From: Chondrus crispus
Taxonomy: Eukaryota > Rhodophyta > Florideophyceae > Gigartinales > Gigartinaceae
Reading direction: 5' to 3'
Assembly: GCF_000350225.1 (NCBI RefSeq)
Contig: NW_005178839.1
Span: 230,129-294,128, forward strand
DNA length: 64,000 bases
Part shown: one piece after another, positions 19,764 to 28,040 of the stretch
Layout of the letters: every line of letters starts with the position of its first letter
Numbering within the stretch: position 1 is the first letter of the stretch
Made by a program: the position numbers and the translations under genes
Notes under the pieces: generated by a model
What the model saw: the letters and a program-made list of their open reading frames with translations, nothing else
The model's database searches: none
What the model was told of the DNA's origin: nothing

Positions 19764-22355
19764 TCAACGGTTCGCACCGTTGGAGGGCACCGACGACCCG
19801 GAGTCACGCCTTTCCGGGGGGCGGTAGCTGGGGTGCGACGGCACGTCCGACTCCACCTCGTGGAGGGGCGGAAGCGCTATCTCCGGGTAGGAGGACCACC
19901 CCGGACGCGACTTGGGCGGGACGGCTGGTCCGCCAACCACCGAGGAGTCGTGCGCACGTCTCTCATAGGGATCACGAAGTTGAGGGAGAGGCACGTGTGT
20001 AGGGGAAGCCCGAAGGTCGTCTCGCTCCAGGCGATATCGATCGCGCTCGGCCGATAACTGCTGTAGCATGCTGCTCTGGCGCGACACCGATTCACGAAGG
20101 GTCTCGATTTCCCCCTGGGCATGGCGGAGTTGTGCACCGAGGCGACGAGCCTCGTCACTCCGCTCTATGTACCAACCGGCCAGTGTTCGGAGCAGACCTC
20201 CAACTTGCCAAACTCGGCCGACCGAACGGCCCAGAGCGCGGACCACCCCTGGGATAGCAATGATCTCGTCGTGACTCAGATCAAGGCTGCACGTGGTCTT
20301 GGGACTCACGTCACGACATGAGTCGGCCCCAAGAGGGGGCGAGAGAACCGACGGAGCGTCTACCGCGGCACTGTACCCCTCCCCCGAAGGGAAGAAGGGA
20401 ATGCGTGGGGAACGTGCATCTCGGAAGGCGACAGACGGAGCTTCGACATCCAAATCGCGGTACCTCTTCCGGCGCGCGGCTCGGGCAACGGACCCCACGC
20501 CTCCCTTACTCCGGGAAGGAGCCGACCCGAGCGGATTGGGACGCGCTACGAAAGCATCCCCTTTCCAATCGTAGATCACGTAGAGGCTCCGGGTGCTGGT
20601 TGTGTAATCGGTCCAAGAACGCCGATTGCGCTCGGGCACCGCCACGGCGCGGTGCATAAGATTGAGAACCATGGAGTAGGACCATGGGACGTTCGGGGAG
20701 CCGCGCTCCATGGGGTGCAAGGTCAGGTCGGGAAGCGACGGCGCGACCCGGCCAAGGAAGGACAGCATGCCAACGGGCTGTACGAAAGCCCTACCATGCA
20801 ATGACACCTCGTCCATGAAGGCGGCGCATAGGGACCACGCCCATTCGCACTCGAAATTGTAGACCAGCTCCGCGTAAGCCGGGTGTACCGGGTCATTACA
20901 AGCGAAGCCAAAGTGTCTCAGAGTGTAGGGGAGTAACGGATGCACCCCTAACGACGGGAGTGCCTCCCCTATAACCGCGGGAAGCTCGGGAAAGTCGCTC
21001 CGGGACAGACCGGGGGCGAACGCGGCTGACGGGAAGACGCGTCCGTCTTCCTCAGCAGCGTTGCGATACGCGGACCAATCGGTTGGCGCCAACGCGATGT
21101 GGTGAAGGCGCATCAGGGAACAGGCCGATTTTTGAAGGGCCGCCCGAGCCTTCGAATGGGCACGAGTACGGGAGCTGACGTATAGCCCCGCTACCTCCGA
21201 AAGTACGAAACGACGGGGATCCCGGGGGCCCCGATGGAAGAGGTACGTCGACATCCGGTCGACGTACTCGGCCTCCTCTACACTATAGACGAACGTCCTG
21301 TCGCCGGGTATCTCGTCCGGAATTTGATAGGGGGCACCGTCGCCCTCAGATAGCAAGCGCCCTAAGGCCAGGGACGCCTCCTCAGCTCGGCCACCTGCGT
21401 ATATGGTGCGGATCCGGAGTAGATCAGGTCGCAAACTCGCTCGCGCCAAGAGTTCACCGACGGTGATGCCCGACCGCGCGTGGCGACGCCACGCGTAGTT
21501 TAGGCGACTGAGCGGTAGCGGAATCGACCGCTCCAAGGGGACGCCCAGCCACTGCGTGGAGGTGTCGGACACCTCCTCCTCCACGACCCTGCCGAGCCGG
21601 GAAAAAGGCGTCGGCGCCCCGGGACGCCGACAACTACCAGTGGCCCCGTGAGAGCCCTCGACGGGACGGTACGAACCATCCTTCGGCCATGCCGCGAGCT
21701 CCCCATCGTGCGAATCACTCGCGCCACCGACGGGCGCAGCCAACGGCGGAGCGACGGGCGGCGGCGAGGGATCCAACTCCTCGGATACTGTAGAGGCTCG
21801 GGTTTCTCGAGGCTTTCGGAGAGGCCTCGGAGGCCACCAGAGCGGCGGCGCGGAAGGGTTGAGAGCGGCCGAAGGCGACCGCGATGCCACCTCCTCGACG
21901 GGGGTGGGGTGACCCATGGTCGGGGAGCGGACGACCGGTGCGTCCGATCCAATCCCAAGGGGCGCCAGAGGACGCGCGGGGGCGCCCTCAGAGGTAGTGA
22001 GGGGCGACATATAGATGACGTAAGGACGCGGGCCAAGCCAGCAGACGAGGGAGTAAGCCGGCTCTCGGGTACAGAAAGAAAAGGGTGCCTGCCAAGTCGG
22101 ATGCAGAAGAACAGACCCCTCCGAAGGGAGGGACGAGTCGACGCTCAAGGCGAGCCCAGAGGGGGCACGCGCGACCGAACGGCAGAAAACAGCCGACGGC
22201 GACGAAGGGGAGGCGAGGTCTCGGGACGCCAGAGAGAGGGGCGATAGATCGACCCGCGCGCAAACGAGGCCGGAGCGGGACACCGAGAATGCCGACCCGA
22301 GAGCGGAGTCGTGGGAGGGAGTAGAAGGGACCGTATCGATTATACGGTCAACCAT
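19764..22355 (-). CDS. Antisense accessory ORF of element B (863 aa), unknown function
   Basis: A full 863-codon frame opposite to pol, starting at a true ATG (22355) only 58 bp from the 3' LTR. Residues 1-250 are Ser/Pro/Ala rich. Residues 260-620 form a denser, probably globular part. Inside it, residues 458-491 read LP, then G at 463 and 470, L at 475 and 479, FG at 482-483 and DPVH at 488-491; the copy A antisense protein has every one of these at identical spacing (276-309). An IPDEIPGDRTFVYSVEEAEY segment and a later YVIYDWKGDAF segment also line up with A (IPPSFGCDTWKFRTEGERDY; FVWFNPWTSA). Residues about 730-781 are a strong coiled coil. A basic stretch (ARRKRYRDLD) near 630 may be a nuclear signal. 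No known family recognised; its intactness next to a stop-broken pol is notable. Confidence 0.75.
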   Translation of the reverse strand: MVDRIIDTVPSTPSHDSALGSAFSVSRSGLVCARVDLSPLSLASRDLASPSSPSAVFCRSVARAPSGLALSVDSSLPSEGSVLLHPTWQAPFSFCTREPAYSLVCWLGPRPYVIYMSPLTTSEGAPARPLAPLGIGSDAPVVRSPTMGHPTPVEEVASRSPSAALNPSAPPLWWPPRPLRKPRETRASTVSEELDPSPPPVAPPLAAPVGGASDSHDGELAAWPKDGSYRPVEGSHGATGSCRRPGAPTPFSRLGRVVEEEVSDTSTQWLGVPLERSIPLPLSRLNYAWRRHARSGITVGELLARASLRPDLLRIRTIYAGGRAEEASLALGRLLSEGDGAPYQIPDEIPGDRTFVYSVEEAEYVDRMSTYLFHRGPRDPRRFVLSEVAGLYVSSRTRAHSKARAALQKSACSLMRLHHIALAPTDWSAYRNAAEEDGRVFPSAAFAPGLSRSDFPELPAVIGEALPSLGVHPLLPYTLRHFGFACNDPVHPAYAELVYNFECEWAWSLCAAFMDEVSLHGRAFVQPVGMLSFLGRVAPSLPDLTLHPMERGSPNVPWSYSMVLNLMHRAVAVPERNRRSWTDYTTSTRSLYVIYDWKGDAFVARPNPLGSAPSRSKGGVGSVARAARRKRYRDLDVEAPSVAFRDARSPRIPFFPSGEGYSAAVDAPSVLSPPLGADSCRDVSPKTTCSLDLSHDEIIAIPGVVRALGRSVGRVWQVGGLLRTLAGWYIERSDEARRLGAQLRHAQGEIETLRESVSRQSSMLQQLSAERDRYRLERDDLRASPTHVPLPQLRDPYERRAHDSSVVGGPAVPPKSRPGWSSYPEIALPPLHEVESDVPSHPSYRPPERRDSGSSVPSNGANR

Positions 22356-22394
22356 GATTTGCGCTCTGCGAGCACCCGTGGACGCGGACGTCCC

Positions 22395-22412
22395 CGCTTA
22401 AGGGGGGGGCCG
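22395..22412 (+). promoter_or_regulatory. Polypurine tract, element B 3' end
   Basis: TTAAGGGGGGGGCCG directly precedes the TG of the 3' LTR. A near-identical copy sits at 16256-16272. Confidence 0.85.
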
Positions 22413-23085
22413 TGTAGCATAACCCCCCCCCTGGGGCTTTATTTTAGATTAGATCAACTCAGAATCGGATCGGTTACTGTAGAGCTCGATGCTCTACAGT
22501 ACCACCACGTGTAACTCCGAGTACAGGGGGCGCCCGTGTACACGTGTACGCGCGGGACCGAAGAGCGCGCACACACACGTGTACTATCAGCCCCGATGGC
22601 TGACAGTATTACAGTGTCGACCGACCGCTACAGTACGTCGCTACAGTACATCGGTACTGTACTATTATGATAGGTTATTATGTACATTAAATATGGAGCG
22701 GACCGGCGGCGGGGGGAGACGGACAAGCAGGGACTTGTCACCCACCGACCGTCAAGGTCCGCCTTCCCGCTTATTCTAAGGTAGCGCTCGCTAACTACCT
22801 TAGAGCGGCACCGAGCTCGGGTTGAGGACGCGTGCGGTACGCCCACGAGTCGGCTCCGCCTCCGCCCGTCGGTACTGGATCGTTACCCAGTACCGCGCCG
22901 GGGCGTCGAGGCGTCGAACCGCTCGCGCGTACCGGCGTCCTCCCCGTTCCCGCTCTACCACGCTACCCAGGCCCGCTGCCCGGTGCCGTTAGCTGGTGTC
23001 CCGCTTCACCCCCGTCTTCCCGTTCGGACGGGGTCTACGTCGAGCTGTGCATACACCCCTCTCCGTTGGGGGTGTTTATGCTACA
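22413..23085 (+). repeat. 3' LTR of element B (673 bp)
   Basis: Same length and ends as the 5' LTR, with about ten single differences (for example TACTGTCAG to TACTATCAG, which breaks one hairpin pair, and GGTCTTCG to GGTCTACG). Followed by the target duplication CTTTT and then copia sequence. Confidence 0.96.
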
Positions 23086-24529
23086 CTTTTTGTAGACGCA
23101 ACACTTCGGATGACTTGCAGATGGATTCGTCAATCTGAGCGACTCCTGGAGGTGGAGAAATGTATACTGTGTCCTTTGTGTCTCCGTGAAGAAAGGCTGT
23201 TCTGATGTCAATCTGGTGTATGCAGAACCCCTTCTGAATAGCGACTGTCAGCGCCACGCGCACGGAACTGAAATCGACCACAGGTGCATACGTCTCTGGT
23301 ACGTTCTCCTGCATGAATCCCTTGACGACAAGTCTCGCTTTGTACTGCCCAATCCTTCCATCGTCGGTAAGCTTCGTCTTGAAAACAAACCGGGTTGGTA
23401 ACACTTTCATGTCAGGCTTTCTCGCACATACATTCCAAGTGTTGTGCTTGTGCAGGGACTCAAGCTCGGATGGTATGGCCGCGATCCACCTGTCTGAATC
23501 ACTCATAGACAGTGCTTCTTTGATGCTTGACGGTTCAAAGAGATGCTGATTGGTCGCAACGTTTGCAGTTCCCGATTCCCAGAAGCTCACCTGCTTTCGG
23601 ACTCTATCTGGATAGTGCCTCGTGGTATCTGCACGAATGTCTTCTGTGCCCGAGGTATGGGCGTCGCGTAGGGAGTGGTTTGTGTTTGCATTGCTGGTAT
23701 TGTTACCAGGATGGTACGTCAAGGCATCAATTTCCATCGATGGAAGGCCGGGGTCCCCAGACGCGGGGTTGTCATTCTCACCTTCATGTGGTCTTGCCTG
23801 GATCTCCTCATCAGAGTCGTAGTCACTCTGAAACCAGAGCTTAGCCGGGTACTCGTATTCATTAAAAAATACATCCTTAGAGATGACTACAGTACCCGTA
23901 TTCCTTAGCCAAACCTTGTAGTGGCCATTGTCCAGGCATGACAGAAGAATCCCCTTTTCGCTCTTACTGTCAAGTTTGGAGCGTTTCTGTTTGGGAACGT
24001 GTACCCATGCAGCACATCCGAAGACTCTCATGTGATCCATCCTAGGCTTTTTGCCCTTCACAATCTCGTAGGATGTCTTGTCACGGCGTCTGGACAGAAG
24101 AATCTGTTTCTGATATCAGCAGCAGATGCCACTGCTTCTGCCCAGAACTGCTTTGGGAGCCCGGCGTGACTCATCATTGATCTGGCAGCTTCAACTAGAG
24201 TCCTGTTCATACGTTCGGACATACCATTCTGGTCTGGCGCATAGCTTTGAGAGCGATTTTCTTCAATGCCTTGATTCTCCAAGTAGCCCTTCAGAGCCTT
24301 GTATTCCCCGCCGTTATCGGAATGCAATCGCTTGACCGAACATGCATGTCGCCTCTCAAACTAGGCTTGGAACCTTTGGAAGGAATCCTTCACTTCACTT
24401 TTGCATCTGATGGGTACAGCTCTGACATACCCCGAATGTTCGTCTATGAATGACACGTAATACTTCGACCCACCAAGGGATTCACGAGACATGGGTCCAC
24501 ACACATCACTATGTATGATGTCTCCAAGG
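23086..24529 (-). pseudogene. copia integrase and RT N-terminal fragment
   Basis: Read from 24529 leftward: integrase core with Asp in IIHSDVCGP, Asp in LHSDNGGEYK, Glu in GMSERMNRTL, then the conserved MRVFGCAAWVHVP joint, a Ser/Asp-rich linker, and RT (ETYAPVVDFSSVR, QIDIRTAFLHGD). It begins exactly where the 39038 piece leaves off once element C is removed. Damage: TAG near 24362 and a one-base frameshift near 24080-24100 between NRFFCP and YEIVKGKKP. Interrupted by element B inside RT after RLQK. Confidence 0.9.
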
Positions 24530-24534
24530 TTAGC

Positions 24535-25586
24535 TGTAGTGCAATACGCACCTGAAGAGGGGGGTGAAAAGAAAGGAAAATATTTGGATATGAAAAGTAG
24601 TCCGGGTTGGGGGACACACGTGTGAATAACTGCACAGTTTTAATTTTTAATTATTTTATTATATTTAGTTAATTAGTTGGCATTAATTTTGCTGACACTA
24701 GATTAGATCTAGAATCTAGAGCCGGGAGCTACTGTACTCGCCCCGGCGGGGCTCTATATAACTTAGCCCTTTGACCGAACAAGTCAATAAACCAACCCGA
24801 GTTGCCGGAGTTGAATGTCGCCTTGGTCGAAGTCCGTCTCTATCAAGACGCTCCCTTTTACCTAAGCCTACGGCATCCTCTATCGCTCGGGGTTCCCTTT
24901 TCTCTTTCCTTTATTTCCCTATCCCTTTCTATCTCTAATTCTACCTATTTTTCCCTTATCTTGTGTTGGTGCCATCGGCCTCGGTTGCGACCGAACCGGT
25001 GTAGGTGTTTCGAGCCATCGGGCGACACAGTTGACGTAGCCCTGCAACTGTGACCCATTTTCCGGCGGAGACCGTTGCAACGACGTCTCCCCCGAAGGGC
25101 TCCGTCGTATTACGAGCCAGTGTTGGTACCATCCGTGTCGGTTGCGACGGAACCGGTGTAGGTGTTTCGAGCCATCGGGCGGCACGGTTGACGTAGCGCT
25201 GCTACTTTCATTTCATCCCGTCGGGCTGCGTTGCGACGCCCCTGTCGAAGGCCTTGTCGCGTCACAAGGTGTCGAAGAAGCTCAACGAGCATTGGCCTTA
25301 CAACCCAGTGGAACCGGGGTACCTACGTACGCGCCCCACCCCACACTCGTCGAGCAGATCTCTTCGCAAGTCTCTCCCACACCGATCTCGGGCCGGGCTA
25401 TTTCTCTGTGCCCCCCCCCCTAGCAGGGATCTGAGCCACTACGAGTCGCAAGCTCGTTTAAACGGAGAAGGGAGAGTCGGACACTCCGTAGCGCTGTGCC
25501 ATCGGCAGTTCTTCTTTTTGTTGCTGTTGTTGTTTTTGCTGGACCATCGGACCGCGGTCTCTGCCCGACAGGCGCATTGCACTACA
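24535..25586 (+). repeat. 5' LTR of element C (1052 bp), mosaic
   Basis: Starts TGTAGTGCAATACGC, ends GCATTGCACTACA. The first ~160 bp carry the same variants as the element's own 3' LTR (GAAAATATTTGGATATG, TTATATTTAG). From about 24700 to 25130 it instead matches the 3' LTR of copy A, including the TATA region (GGGGCTCTATATAAC) and AATAAACC, where its own 3' LTR reads GGGGCGATATATACC. TATA box near 24755 and AATAAA near 24785 mark the U3/R part. Confidence 0.95.
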
Positions 25587-25590
25587 AAAG

Positions 25591-25608
25591 TGGTCTCCCG
25601 ACCTAGAA
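25591..25608 (+). promoter_or_regulatory. Primer binding site, element C
   Basis: TGGTCTCCCGACCTAGAA, four bases after the LTR, identical to element B. A near copy, TGGAGACCCGACCTAGAA, follows at 25620-25637 with three changed bases in the part that pairs with the tRNA acceptor stem. Confidence 0.85.
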
Positions 25609-25755
25609 ATTTTGCGTACTGGAGACCCGACCTAGAAACTGCGTAAGCTGAAACGAACTACAGGAGTTTTCTCTGCAACGTAAGTTTATTCAGGTGATGT
25701 AGCGTTTTCTATTTTTTTCTTTGTGTTAAGTTAGGTTCTTTTTTTTAAAGGAACC

Positions 25756-28040
25756 ATGTCGACAAGCGCACCCGGGGGCGTCGGTCCCGGAGCGAGCAGA
25801 ATCGGATCGGCAAGGGCGTCGAGGATCCCGCGAGGTGCTCGCACCCGAAACCAGGCCAATACGGCCACGGATCCCGAAGGTCAAGAATTCCCGACGGGGA
25901 TTGAAGCCGACAAGGATAATCTATCGTACAGGTTCGAGAAGATGGGCGAGGAAATTCGCCAAGAGATGACGAAAAATCTCGAGGCTGAATTTGCCCTCGT
26001 CCGGAAGCAACTGGAGTTGCAAGCATCCGAGTTCCACGCCGTTTTAGGAGAGCTATCGGCTCGAGTGGATCTCGTCGAGAAGGAGCGAGGTGAGGCAACC
26101 GACGGTCTGGAGCCGGAGGTCCTAGCTTCGTTGAAAAGTTCGGTCAAGGACGCAAGGGGCGACGCGAATCAAGCTTTGGAGTCCTTGGGGAAATTTAGAG
26201 CCAGTATCGACGACAAGTTTGACCGCGCCGCTCATCGCCTCAAGGACCTTGAACAGGTCGCCGGGCAAGAGCCGCTCCCAACGGGTCGAGAAGGCGACCG
26301 TCGATCGAAGAAGGACAAGGCCGCGGTACAGCGGAGTTCCAAGTCGAAGACTTCGAAGAAGAATCTGCGACGCAGGAGCAAGAGTCACTGTAGTGACGAG
26401 CCGGAGGACCAAGACTCAATGACCGAGTCGATGGCCTTTCCGAAGATGGTTACGACGGTTTGTCGAACCATGCGAGCGATTCCGAACATCGTTCAGAGGA
26501 AGGAAAAGGAATTTCGCAGGGCAAGAAAATTACCTCCAGACGGGGCGGGATAACTTCGTCCGCCTCGCGGAGAGACAAGGACGCTGAGCCAGAGGACGTC
26601 GCAACGCGACGCGGGCCGCGATGGGAGGAGTTGGAGGAGCTGAATCCGACCAACTACCTCTTCAAGAAATTACTTTCGTACTGAACGTACCGCTTGCGGA
26701 ACCCACAGACATATTTGTCAAGTTCCCGGCGGACCGCCGTGCGAAAAATTAGGAGAGAGATTCCGCCTAAGGTGAAGAAGGACAACACGTTCACAGGTGA
26801 GGACGGAGTCCTTGTGTTGGATTTTTTGGCAAAATTAGTTCAAGAGTTCGATACTCAAGAAATGAACGAGGGCCAAGCGATCCGCCTGTTGCCTGAATTT
26901 CTAAACGGCGTCGCCTTGAGACAGTACACTTCGGTGTCTCAGACGGCCGGGGCCCATCACGGAAAGGTGTCCGTTTGGCCAGAGGCCGTACAGTGGTTGT
27001 TGAGGAGTTTCGCAACCGACGAGGCGATCCGTCAAGCCGTGCTCGCATTGCGAGAGGTTCAGCAAAGACCGTCTGAAGACGAGATGGAATTTTATATCCG
27101 TCTGACGGACGCGACCAATCGATGTGGAAACGTATATTCGATGGAAGAACAAATGACGATGTTTATTGAAGGACTCGATTCGAGTATCAAGCCGATGGTA
27201 TCTCAATACCGACAAGACAATCGGGACGTTTCGTTTTTGAGACTAGTTAATTACGCGAAGGCGCATGGCTCGGCGAGCCGCGCTAAGGACAAGAAGACCA
27301 AGAAGGTTACGATTCAGACGCCGTCGACGATCTGGGCGGGTAAGAAGCTGAGGGCTTCTTATCCCGGTCGCAAAAGTCACGCTGCCGTCCATTTAGCCGA
27401 GTCCATTTCCGCATCAGATGAGCACAGTGCGCACGGAAGCAGCGAAAATCATTATGAAGGAGCATTGGTAGCCGAAGGCGAGTTTACTGAGCCATCGGAA
27501 GGCTACGGACACGAGGACTACGGGGACAGCGGGTCGTCAACTTTACCGACGCGCACATACACGACGGAGTCGTTTTCAGAGCCCACGGATCCCGTGATGA
27601 TGTTTCGGGGGCGCGGCCACACGCCGGCGCCGCGCATTCCGATGGAAGACAACGGTACGACGTTTCGAAGTCCAGGCTGGATGGGAAGGCCGCAACGTCA
27701 AGGAAGGCCGGCGGCCCGTGGAGGACCTAGGCCACAATATCCCGTCAAGAAGCACGGACTGGTGTGCTATCATTGTTACGAAAAGGGGCACGCCGCGCCA
27801 ACGTGCATTCTTTCCCTCCGGTAAACGCACCGAGTTTTGGAAAATTATGAGGCGTTGTCTCCGATGGAGAGGTTAGGGATACCATCGACGAGTTACCTGA
27901 AGGTCAAGAATTGGTTCGATTCGCAGACGGCGAGCACGCCGAGTGCTTCAACGCCGAGGTCGAACCAACCCTTCAGAGGGCCCACCGCGGGGCCCGCGCC
28001 GTCGGATGTGAGAAGGATCCCGCAGCGGCAGGAAAACTAG
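25756..28040 (+). pseudogene. Gag of element C, broken
   Basis: ATG at 25756 (MSTSAPGG) opens a 265-codon frame with a coiled coil around residues 55-125 (LSYRFEKMGEEIRQEM, LELQASEFHAVLGELSARVDLVEKE). The main gag frame is in the -1 register from about 26430 on, as in element B. It holds the capsid-like region (DGVLVLDFLAKLVQEFD, IRLLPEFLNGVALRQY) and the zinc knuckle CYHCYEKGHAAPTC. It is interrupted by TGA at 26682-26684 and TAA at 27822-27824 just after the knuckle, and ends at TAG 28038-28040. Equivalent positions in element B are open, so these are lesions of this copy. Confidence 0.88.

Larger units (their letters stand above)
8219..23085 (+). mobile_element. Ty3/gypsy chromovirus B, full length (14867 bp)
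   Basis: Two 673-bp LTRs, a primer site, gag in two registers, pol with protease, RT, RNase H, integrase and chromodomain, a 6.1-kb module with an 863-codon antisense ORF, and a polypurine tract against the 3' LTR. CTTTT directly repeats at 8214-8218 and 23086-23090 as the 5-bp target duplication, inside copia RT. The LTRs differ at about ten positions, so insertion is fairly recent. pol has two in-frame stops, so this copy is probably not autonomous. About twice the usual length of a Ty3/gypsy element; the extra length is the antisense module. Confidence 0.95.

Noticed and set aside
20293..22324. Plus-strand frames opposite the 863-codon antisense ORF
   Set aside because: Arg/Gly/Pro-rich shadows of the longer minus-strand frame, without motifs or continuity.
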